A DNA stretch of 14,167 nucleotides from JAEDES01 sp964470055 (GTDB taxonomy: Bacteria; Bacillota_I; Bacilli_A; RF39; UBA660). Below are positions 7,816 to 13,919 of this stretch, one piece after another (within the stretch, counting starts at the first letter, position 1; every line of letters begins with the position of its first letter). The notes beneath the pieces were generated by a model. That model was not told the DNA's origin. It worked only from the letters and a program-made list of their open reading frames with translations, and ran no database searches. The translations under genes and the position numbers were made by a program. Location: positions 1 to 14,167 of the forward strand of contig CAYXZZ010000038.1 in NCBI GenBank assembly GCA_964470055.1, given 5' to 3'.

Positions 7816-8379
7816 TTATATCTCTCCTTCATTTTTATCGATGTCATCTAGTATTTCATTTAATCGATTAATATAGTCTGTTAAATCTCCATTATTGAAT
7901 ATATAGTAATCTGCATAGGCTATTGGGCCACCTTTGGCAAGATTTTCTATTTCTGATAGGTCTCTTGTGATTATTTCATCGCGATTGAATGGTCTATCTA
8001 CTCTTTTACTAATTCGTTCATATCTTATCTTTTTATCACAACAGACACAAATTAGTTTTAGATTATCTGGAAATTTTTCTTTGAGAATTTTATATTCATC
8101 CCATGAATAAAGACCATCTAAAACTGTATTACCCTTTTTATATGATTCTTCAATTTGGTCTTGTAAGAGAATGGCGACTGCTCCCATGCCGTATTTTTTT
8201 CTGATATTTTCTCTGAATTCTTTTTGACTATCGGGAGTTATTTCGATTTTTTCTTGTCTCATACGTTCGTAGATGGCTCCTCCAAAATAAATTTTTGTCC
8301 ATCCTTGTTCTTGTAGGTAGTCAGTTGCAATTGATTTTCCACTTCCTGCCATACCTACTACAGCAATTAGTTTATGCAT
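7816..8379 (-). CDS. P-loop kinase, dephospho-CoA kinase / UPF0200-like
   Basis: A 187-residue cytosolic P-loop protein. Walker A is GMAGSGKS (9-16). The middle segment TVLDGLYSWDEYK (85-97) and the late RPFNRDE...IENLAKGGPIAYADYYIFNN region (129-163) resemble AAA/kinase-like proteins annotated as UPF0200 or dephospho-CoA-kinase-like. The order of a P-loop, a lid-like Arg-rich region (RYERISKRVDRP) and a C-terminal YADYYIFN strand is that of nucleoside-monophosphate-type kinases. It is not typical CoaE, and the substrate cannot be read from the sequence. It is tightly packed: the GAGGAGGTGG Shine-Dalgarno lies in the end of the upstream gene (1-nt gap), and its own 3' end carries the alaS Shine-Dalgarno. 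It is presumably controlled by the alanine T-box. Confidence 0.72.
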   Translation of the reverse strand: MHKLIAVVGMAGSGKSIATDYLQEQGWTKIYFGGAIYERMRQEKIEITPDSQKEFRENIRKKYGMGAVAILLQDQIEESYKKGNTVLDGLYSWDEYKILKEKFPDNLKLICVCCDKKIRYERISKRVDRPFNRDEIITRDLSEIENLAKGGPIAYADYYIFNNGDLTDYINRLNEILDDIDKNEGEI

Positions 8380-8380
8380 A

Positions 8381-8920
8381 TTATTCCACCTCCTCTTTTA
8401 AAACAATGTCTTTGGCTTGTTGTTTTAATTCGATAATTCCAGTGTTTTTTACAAGATAATCAAATTCGTTGTAATTATTTAAATCATTTTCTGTTATGTG
8501 GGCTTGTTCTGAAGTAGTAAGATTTGATTTAAAATCGTTTCGTTCTAATTTTATTGAGACAACATCTGAATATTTTTCTTGAAAGTAATAAAATTCTTCT
8601 TTTAGTCGAGCATCGACAATAATAAATGTATCAAAAAACTCCTGTAGTATTTCGATATCTTCTGATAACCTATCTAGAAGAAAGGTCTTTTTTCCTAACT
8701 TTTCTTTGATTATTTCAATACCCATTTTTTGAAGAAATTCTCTTGGTTTTTCATCACTATTTTGATTCCATTCAAAATAATTTTCAGCGTAGGAATATAA
8801 AGGACTTGTAATGTGCATAACACATGGTTTATAACCGTATTCTTTTAATTCCTCTCTTATAAATTTTCCTAAAGTATTTTTACCACTTTTGGCTTTCCCA
8901 CCTATTATGTATAATTTCAT
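8381..8920 (-). CDS. P-loop protein resembling deoxynucleoside monophosphate kinase
   Basis: A 179-residue protein, first gene after the T-box leader. Walker A is GKAKSGKN (8-15), followed by Thr16. Asn in place of the usual Ser/Thr after Lys14 is reminiscent of the GKDT form seen in phage-type dNMP kinases. Other parts match that family loosely: EFLQKMGIEIIKEKLG (61-76), IVDARLKEEF (101-110, compare the DVRFPNE type) and HITENDLNNYNEFDYLVKNT (141-160, compare the substrate lid and final strand). Phosphorylation of a deoxynucleotide is the best guess. A non-catalytic or different nucleotide kinase is possible. The start has AAAGGAG 6 nt upstream. One nucleotide separates it from the next P-loop gene. 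Confidence 0.62.
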   Translation of the reverse strand: MKLYIIGGKAKSGKNTLGKFIREELKEYGYKPCVMHITSPLYSYAENYFEWNQNSDEKPREFLQKMGIEIIKEKLGKKTFLLDRLSEDIEILQEFFDTFIIVDARLKEEFYYFQEKYSDVVSIKLERNDFKSNLTTSEQAHITENDLNNYNEFDYLVKNTGIIELKQQAKDIVLKEEVE

Positions 8921-8936
8921 ATTCTTCTCCTTTAAC

Positions 8937-8995
8937 CAAATAAAAGACCACGATTAGGAGGACTATTTAGCCCGGTACCATCCTATCTTGGTCTT
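8937..8995 (-). terminator. T-box-controlled terminator
   Basis: AAGACCA (8995-8989) pairs with TGGTCTT (8950-8944), continued by GAT/ATC and AGGA/TCCT. The stem is followed by TTTTATTT. It is mutually exclusive with the antiterminator because both use AGGA and TCCT. It may also end any transcript running through from the AI-2E gene. Confidence 0.85.
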
Positions 8996-9110
8996 AATTT
9001 AAATAACGGTTGTTGCCGATAAAACTCCCAAAGTAGCTTCCTAAGTTTATGTACTTGTTTGCACCAACCACAAGTTCTCTAAAACATAAATTATTTAGTA
9101 CTCATCTTTG
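8937..9110 (-). promoter_or_regulatory. T-box riboswitch, alanine-specific
   Basis: On the minus strand the leader has stem I with AGAGAACTTG and GGTTGGTGCAAACAAG (9080-9046), closed by TTTATGT/ACATAAA. The specifier region is GGAAGCTACTTTGGGAG, where GCT (9037-9035) is an alanine codon in the usual place. The T-box core AGGATGGTACCGG (8984-8972) has bulge UGGU, complementary to the ACCA end expected of tRNA-Ala. The antiterminator pairs AGGA (8984-8981) with UCCU (8959-8956), with an inner GGGCU-type helix. The core differs from the common AGGGTGGTACCGCG but pairs consistently. Uncharged tRNA-Ala should allow read-through into the two kinase-like genes, alaS and holA. I could not find a clear promoter between the AI-2E gene and the leader. 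Confidence 0.93.
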
Positions 9111-9139
9111 TTCTTTGTTTTATATTGATGATTTTATTT

Positions 9140-10300
9140 TTAATTAGTTGCTTCTTCACCAGTTAATTTACCGATGATATTATATTTTTCATTAAGATAA
9201 TTGAAAATTACTTTTAATCCAGCGATTACAGGGGTAGCAACTATCATTCCTATGATACCAAAGAAATGTTGGAAAAGCAATAGGCCAAGCATAATTGTTA
9301 CAGGATGTAGTTTCATAGTATGCCCCATAATTAATGGTTGATAGAAATTATTTTCTAGTAATTGAACTACTAGAATGGCAACTACTACGCAAATTCCTGT
9401 AATTGGATCGGTTGCAAAACCAACGATTACGGCTGGAATTGCTCCTATATATGGTCCAAAATAAGGAATGACATCAGTTAAGGCACAGAATAAGGCGAAA
9501 ATTAAAGGTGCCTTTAGACCGGCTAATGTAAGTCCAACACTTTGAGTTATAAAGACAATTAACATTATTAATAATAATCCTTGAATATAGTCACGTAGAG
9601 AATCATTTAATCGTGAACCTAGTTCTTTATAAGAATTACGCCATTTTTTAGGTAGAACGTTAGTAATATGTTCATTTAGTTTATTGAAATCAAATAACAT
9701 ATAAAAACCAATCATTAGTCCTAAAGCAAAGGAAATGGTTCCACCTACTAAATTTTTACCAATATTTAAGACTGCACTTGGAATGTTTGTAGTTAGAGAA
9801 ACACTAAAGTTTTCTAATGCACTATAAACATCTGTCTTAATATTAGATATATTTATATCGGTTTTATTAGCAAAACTTTCAAAGAATCTATCAAGTATGA
9901 GTGATAAATCTTTAATTAGGTCTGGTATTGTTCCGACAAAATCTTTTAATTGGTCTATAAAGGTTGGTATTATTAAGTATAGTAATAAAACTAATCCACA
10001 TAGAATTAATAAATATACAATGATACAACCTAGTATTCGAGGTATTTTTTTATTTTGAAGCCATCTAACTAATGGATCAAATAGCCAGGCGATAATAAAG
10101 CCTATGAATATTGGAGAAATTACTCCTAAAAACTCGCCAATAAATTTTAAAATTCCCCACTCTTTTATTAAATATGTACCTAGCAAGATAATAGCAATAA
10201 TGGCGATAACATAAAATATTTCTGACAGTTTACTACCTATTTTAAGTATTTCATTTAAGCTGGTGTAATCTAGTTCGGTATCTTTTTTTCTTCTAAACAT
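9140..10300 (-). CDS. AI-2E / PerM family membrane transporter
   Basis: A 386-residue integral membrane protein of the AI-2E family (PerM, TqsA, Bacillus YrrI/YtvI type). Hydrophobic segments are at about 18-46, 52-76, 88-115, 175-205, 240-300 (more than one span), 304-316 and 330-370, with a large soluble loop at about 116-174. Family signatures are visible: DVIPYFGPYIGAIPAVIVG and the NNFYQPLIMG...LHPVTIMLGLL segment. Members have been linked to export of autoinducer-2 or to ion transport, and the substrate here cannot be read. The start has GAGGAG before the ATG. A homologue (yrrI) lies just upstream of alaS in B. subtilis, so the neighbourhood is conserved. It has its own extended -10 promoter, and no separate terminator is seen before the T-box. 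Confidence 0.93.
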   Translation of the reverse strand: MFRRKKDTELDYTSLNEILKIGSKLSEIFYVIAIIAIILLGTYLIKEWGILKFIGEFLGVISPIFIGFIIAWLFDPLVRWLQNKKIPRILGCIIVYLLILCGLVLLLYLIIPTFIDQLKDFVGTIPDLIKDLSLILDRFFESFANKTDINISNIKTDVYSALENFSVSLTTNIPSAVLNIGKNLVGGTISFALGLMIGFYMLFDFNKLNEHITNVLPKKWRNSYKELGSRLNDSLRDYIQGLLLIMLIVFITQSVGLTLAGLKAPLIFALFCALTDVIPYFGPYIGAIPAVIVGFATDPITGICVVVAILVVQLLENNFYQPLIMGHTMKLHPVTIMLGLLLFQHFFGIIGMIVATPVIAGLKVIFNYLNEKYNIIGKLTGEEATN

Positions 10301-10321
10301 TTTTACACTCTCCTCTTTTAG

Positions 10322-10330
10322 ATTATAACA
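10322..10330 (-). promoter_or_regulatory. Extended -10 promoter of the AI-2E gene
   Basis: Reading leftward, TGTTATAAT (10330-10322) is a perfect extended -10 element, 6 nt before the GAGGAGAG Shine-Dalgarno (10315-10308). No good -35 box is present, as is common for extended -10 promoters. Confidence 0.6.
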
Positions 10331-10360
10331 TAGATACTAGAAATAAACTATTATTTAAAG

Positions 10361-10366
10361 TATAAT
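10361..10366 (+). promoter_or_regulatory. Probable -10 box of yigZ
   Basis: A perfect TATAAT lies 7 nt before the GGTGAT Shine-Dalgarno (10374-10379). The -35 position (TAGAAA at 17 nt) is poor, so the call is tentative. It shares the 82-bp divergent gap with the AI-2E promoter. Confidence 0.45.
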
Positions 10367-10382
10367 ATTTTTAGGTGATACA

Positions 10383-10967
10383 ATGAAAACTGTAAAGTTT
10401 AACTCTGTTAACGAAATTATTATTAAAAATTCGCGGTTTATTACATTGTTGATTAGTGTTTTTGATGATACGGATACAGATAAAATATTTGCTGATGTGA
10501 AGGAAAAATATCCTAAGGCTACACATTATTGTTATGCATATATTACAAAAATGTTCAAAAAATCTAGTGACGATGGTGAACCAGGTGGAACCGCGGGAAT
10601 GCCGATGCTTAACGTTTTGGAAAAAGAGCAAATGATTAATACTTTAGCAATTACGATTAGATATTTTGGAGGTGTTAAACTTGGGGCGGGTGGTTTAGTA
10701 CGAGCATATTCTAAGAGTGTTAGAGAAGCAATTATTAATGCAAAAACAGTGGAAGTTGAAGAAGGATATAAAGTTTTAGTACATGTTAATTATGATGAAC
10801 AGAAGGCTTTGGAGTATGTACTAAAAAATGCAACTATTCTTAATAAAGACTATTTTGAGGATGTTGCATATACAATATTAATTTTAAAAAATGATATTGA
10901 TATCCTTAGTAATTATTCTTACCAGATTTTGGGCGAAGAATACATAGAAAAAAGTTCTCAATATTGA
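10383..10967 (+). CDS. yigZ: YigZ / IMPACT family protein (UPF0029)
   Basis: A 194-residue cytosolic protein of the conserved YigZ family, related to eukaryotic IMPACT/YIH1. Its bacterial role is not firmly known; a link to translation or RNA binding is suggested from structure. Signatures are clear: DDGEPGGTAGMP (63-74) and RYFGGVKLGAGGLVRAY (93-109), the UPF0029 motif. The C-terminal part (about 125-194) is the smaller family C-domain with a ferredoxin-like fold. Length is slightly below the usual 200-215. The start has GGTGAT 3 nt before the ATG. The stop is TGA and sits within a terminator stem, which supports use of the standard code. The gene is alone on its strand, convergent with the 725-residue gene. 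Confidence 0.95.
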   Translation: MKTVKFNSVNEIIIKNSRFITLLISVFDDTDTDKIFADVKEKYPKATHYCYAYITKMFKKSSDDGEPGGTAGMPMLNVLEKEQMINTLAITIRYFGGVKLGAGGLVRAYSKSVREAIINAKTVEVEEGYKVLVHVNYDEQKALEYVLKNATILNKDYFEDVAYTILILKNDIDILSNYSYQILGEEYIEKSSQY

Positions 10968-11013
10968 TTAGATGCTGTTTTAGTAGGCATCTTAATAGAG
11001 AACTTTTATTTTG
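10950..11013. terminator. Bidirectional terminator between yigZ and the HA-repeat gene
   Basis: The outer stem AAAAGTTCTC (10950-10959) pairs with GAGAACTTTT (10998-11007). An inner stem GATGC (10971-10975) pairs with GCATC (10987-10991), extended by TTA/TAA. T-rich tails exist on both strands. The structure contains the TGA stop of yigZ and abuts the TAA stop of the leftward gene, so it can serve both. Confidence 0.8.
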
Positions 11014-13183
11014 TTTTGATTTTGGCTTTGGTTTGATCAATTGTCTTTCTAGTTTCAGTGATATAGTTTAATTCTTCACCTGTTAGGCTGTAATGTTTTC
11101 TTCGTTCTAGTTGTTCTTCTGGTGATAAAAGATTCCAGCATACGGTTAGATTTTTTAATAAAACTCGTCGTTTATATAATTCACTATCGCGACCAATTAA
11201 AACTTTTTGATCAAAGTGTAACGGCATAAAGAATGCTTCTTCAATTTCATCGTCATCTAGTTTGTAAGCAAGAATTTTGGCTACTCTTTTTTCAGGAGCT
11301 TTTTCAAAACCAACGTTAAATAGTTTATATTGTTCTATAGAATTAGTGTATTGAATAAAACTTGATTGGAGTATTTGGAATTCTTCTTTAGTTAAGTTAT
11401 AGTTTTCAATTAATCCTTCAAAGAAAGTAACAATTGCGTTTGGAGCGGTTTCTGGGGTGTATTCTTCACTGTTATCTACTCTTTTATAAAAGGCAATTAG
11501 GTCGTGAAATAATGGTTCTAAGTAATTATATTGTTGTGAAGAGTTTCTTTGAAAACTATTATTTTCGATGGCTTCTTCTAAAGTAAGACAATTTTTTGAC
11601 ATGTCGTGAAAGATGGCTGTTGGATCTAAGTTTAAATAGATTAAAAGATGTGATACTAATAATTCGTTTCCATATTTACTATATATCCAAGTTGATGGCT
11701 TTTGTTGCCCTTTTACTTTATATTCAACAACACAACGATTGATTAATGATTGTAAGTCATCAGGGCAAAGGCCTTTCATTTTTAGTTTAATGGCTTTTTG
11801 AATTACTGTATAATTTAGACCGTTATCTAAACAAAATTTTCTAAGGCTAGTTGTGGTGTCATACTTTAATGGAGCAGATGATGTATTTTCTCTAAGATTA
11901 GGTCTATTAAGTATACTTAATAGAGTGGATATATCCACTTCAAATTCTTTGGCAATTGTTTCTAATGTGGGACTCTTTGAAGAATTTCCTTGTTGAACTT
12001 GTGTGTCGTAACGACGAGCCGCCTGACATATTTTAGTTGCTTTTGCAATATCGCCGTTAAATTTAGCAATATATTTTTTCAAAGTTTTGGGTCTTAATCC
12101 GTTTGTTTTAGCGTGTTTAGCAACAGAAAAGTTACTTTCGGATGGACGCCAATCTATTTCTAGTTTTTCTAATTCTTCATATCTTTTAATAGCAAGCGGT
12201 GATTTAACTGATGCAGCCTTTACTTTTTTAGTTGTATACGCATAATGTTTTTTACGACAATCATTTATAAAGACACCAATTCGAAGAGTTTCACCTTCAA
12301 AAGTTACTTCTTGTTTGGGACTTATGTTATTTATTGTTCCATATTCATTATAATGCCACTGAAGATAGCGAATGAAAGGATCGTTTTCTAGAAGGGCTTG
12401 TTTTCTTTTTTCATGAAAGTTCCAATCATAACCCATGGCATCTAGAGATGCCCATCTTTTTAATTCTAATTGAGATGGTTTATATTCGGGATTTAGTTCT
12501 TTTTTACGATGCTTTTTGCGTCTATCTGATAAGAAATTATCAATGTTTAAGGTTTCGTCTTCGAAAGTGACTGTTTTGGGTACGTTTTCAAGGGTACCAT
12601 TTTCTTGAAAGTAACCTTCTAAGTATCTAATGAATTTGTCATCTTCTTCAAATTCTCTTTGTTTACGTAATTTTGGTTCCCAGTCAAAATTCCTTTTATC
12701 TAGTTCGGCATATCTTTTTAGGGCTAAAGATGAGTTACTTCCTTTTAGATTTTGTCCTGATAGATAACGTTTATGATTTGTTCTAATATGAGAAAGAAAG
12801 GCTCTAATATTTAGTTTTTTACCATCAATTTCTACTTCTTCTGGTAGATTTTCATAGGTGTGGTGTTGATCGTAGTATGCAATTACAAATTCAAGAGCGG
12901 GATCACGTTCTTCTAAGGCTTGTTGTTTTACGGTGCTTGGTTCCCAAATAAAATTCATTTCATCTAAGGCTTTATATCTACTTAATGTTAGTGGACTTTT
13001 GCACCCTCTATCACTTTTTCCTTTTATATATAAGCGGTGTTGACGACGAATTGCGCCTAAAAACTCACCTATTTTTAATGGTTCTTGTTTGTAATTGACA
13101 ATTAAGTCTCGAGGGATATCACTTATTGTTTTATGTTCATTATAATATGCAATTAAAAAGTTTATAAATTTATCTTCCACCAT
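11006..13183 (-). CDS. Uncharacterised protein with four helicase-associated-like repeats and HTH-like segments
   Basis: A 725-residue cytosolic protein that I do not recognise as a characterised protein. Residues 5-83, 95-171, 182-255 and 268-347 are four repeats sharing a pattern: an aromatic-rich helix, a proline-containing loop, L(K/N)IxxFL, an R-x-x-H pair, then L-x-x-(K/S)RY-x-x-L-(D/E) and a final FxW. This resembles the helicase-associated (HA, Myb-like) domain, a putative nucleic-acid binder, but there is no Walker A/B or DEAD box. Residues 352-545 contain possible helix-turn-helix-like segments (354-375, 406-425, 446-466, 508-538). Residues 555-725 are mostly charged helices. The ATG at 13183 has GGGG 10 nt upstream. 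It is a single-gene unit with a good promoter. A DNA- or RNA-binding role is inferred only from the repeats. A helicase remnant is unlikely because the reading frame is intact. Confidence 0.85.
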   Translation of the reverse strand: MVEDKFINFLIAYYNEHKTISDIPRDLIVNYKQEPLKIGEFLGAIRRQHRLYIKGKSDRGCKSPLTLSRYKALDEMNFIWEPSTVKQQALEERDPALEFVIAYYDQHHTYENLPEEVEIDGKKLNIRAFLSHIRTNHKRYLSGQNLKGSNSSLALKRYAELDKRNFDWEPKLRKQREFEEDDKFIRYLEGYFQENGTLENVPKTVTFEDETLNIDNFLSDRRKKHRKKELNPEYKPSQLELKRWASLDAMGYDWNFHEKRKQALLENDPFIRYLQWHYNEYGTINNISPKQEVTFEGETLRIGVFINDCRKKHYAYTTKKVKAASVKSPLAIKRYEELEKLEIDWRPSESNFSVAKHAKTNGLRPKTLKKYIAKFNGDIAKATKICQAARRYDTQVQQGNSSKSPTLETIAKEFEVDISTLLSILNRPNLRENTSSAPLKYDTTTSLRKFCLDNGLNYTVIQKAIKLKMKGLCPDDLQSLINRCVVEYKVKGQQKPSTWIYSKYGNELLVSHLLIYLNLDPTAIFHDMSKNCLTLEEAIENNSFQRNSSQQYNYLEPLFHDLIAFYKRVDNSEEYTPETAPNAIVTFFEGLIENYNLTKEEFQILQSSFIQYTNSIEQYKLFNVGFEKAPEKRVAKILAYKLDDDEIEEAFFMPLHFDQKVLIGRDSELYKRRVLLKNLTVCWNLLSPEEQLERRKHYSLTGEELNYITETRKTIDQTKAKIKTK
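12143..13171 (-). repeat. Four tandem protein-coding repeats (HA-like domains)
   Basis: The repeats are encoded at 13171-12935, 12901-12671, 12640-12419 and 12382-12143, separated by short charged linkers. They are diverged at DNA level and are recognised from protein pattern only: Arg-x-x-His in the middle and a terminal aromatic-x-Trp in each copy. Confidence 0.75.
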
Positions 13184-13214
13184 ATATACATAACCCCTTT
13201 ATCAATTGGCTTGT

Positions 13215-13243
13215 ATTATAACATATTTTTGTTGTTTTGTAAA
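13215..13243 (-). promoter_or_regulatory. Promoter of the HA-repeat gene
   Basis: Reading leftward, TTTACA (13243-13238) is followed by a 17-nt spacer and TGTTATAAT (extended -10, TATAAT at 13220-13215). This is one of the best matches to a sigma-A promoter in the window. Its -35 box lies in the A/T run that is also the T tract of the tdk terminator. Confidence 0.8.
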
Positions 13244-13273
13244 TAAAAACTACACCTTAAAAAGATGCAGTTT
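13241..13273 (-). terminator. Intrinsic terminator of tdk
   Basis: AAACTGCATC (13273-13264) pairs with GGTGTAGTTT (13256-13247), 10 bp with two G-U pairs. It is followed by TTTTTATTT on the minus strand. It begins 4 nt after the tdk stop codon. Confidence 0.75.
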
Positions 13274-13276
13274 GCT

Positions 13277-13864
13277 TTAATCATCTGTTTTGATTGCCAC
13301 TTTTTCATAATAACAATGTGGGCAAAGAGGTTCATACGTTACTTTGTTTTCTCCATCAATTGCGACTTGTTCTCCTTTTAAAGTAAATTTTTCATTTACT
13401 TTTCTCGCATTAAACATGGCTTTTCGGCCACAAGTGCAAATTGTTTTCATTTCTTCGATAGTATGGGCTATTTCAAGTAGTCTTGTTGAACCAGGGAAAC
13501 CTTTTGTTTGAAAATCTGTACGCAATCCATAACAAATGACCGGAATATTTAGATTTACAACTACTTGCATTAATTCATCAACTTGAATTGGTTCTAAAAA
13601 TTGGGCTTCGTCAATGAATAAACAACTTATTTTCTTTTTTTGTTTTTTCATATATTTAAAGATATCATCTTCTTTAGTAAAAGAATAGTCAACTTTTCTT
13701 TTTAAACCAATTCTTGAGACTAAATGATCATCTCCTTTGGTATCTTTGGCTGGTTTAGCAACTATTACATGCATTCCTTGCTCTTCATAATTATGTACTG
13801 CTTGAAGCAAAAGGGCTGTTTTTCCACTATTCATTGAGCCATATCTAAAGTATAACTTGGCCAT
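13277..13864 (-). CDS. tdk: Thymidine kinase (type II)
   Basis: Phosphorylates thymidine to dTMP with ATP, feeding salvage of deoxynucleosides. At 195 residues it is normal for the compact tetrameric type II enzyme. P-loop GSMNSGKT (9-16), Walker B/catalytic LFIDEAQF with Glu86, and the YGLRTDF segment (112-118) leading to the substrate lasso are all present. The zinc site is formed by Cys143, Cys145, Cys181 and Cys184 (ICTCG and CPHC). The ATG at 13864 is preceded by AGGAGTGAT. It lies 38 nt after the sigma-factor gene on the same strand but has its own promoter, and a terminator follows its stop. It acts in the same salvage area as deoB. Confidence 0.97.
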   Translation of the reverse strand: MAKLYFRYGSMNSGKTALLLQAVHNYEEQGMHVIVAKPAKDTKGDDHLVSRIGLKRKVDYSFTKEDDIFKYMKKQKKKISCLFIDEAQFLEPIQVDELMQVVVNLNIPVICYGLRTDFQTKGFPGSTRLLEIAHTIEEMKTICTCGRKAMFNARKVNEKFTLKGEQVAIDGENKVTYEPLCPHCYYEKVAIKTDD

Positions 13865-13890
13865 TATTAATCACTCCTATTCTACATTAA

Positions 13891-13919
13891 ATTATAGTAA
13901 ATTTAATTGTAGTTAACAA
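13891..13919 (-). promoter_or_regulatory. Promoter of tdk
   Basis: Reading leftward, TTGTTA (13919-13914) is followed by a 17-nt spacer and a perfect TATAAT (13896-13891). The -35 box lies inside the last codons of the sigma-factor gene, so the promoter overlaps the upstream coding sequence. Confidence 0.7.

Noticed and set aside
10371..10631. Minus-strand open frame over the start of yigZ
   Set aside because: It is antisense to a conserved YigZ N-terminus and has no supporting start signal.
10383..11006. Mycoplasma code (TGA as Trp) extending yigZ
   Set aside because: The TGA stop lies in a terminator stem, yigZ has about normal length, and other genes use TGG with no internal TGA.
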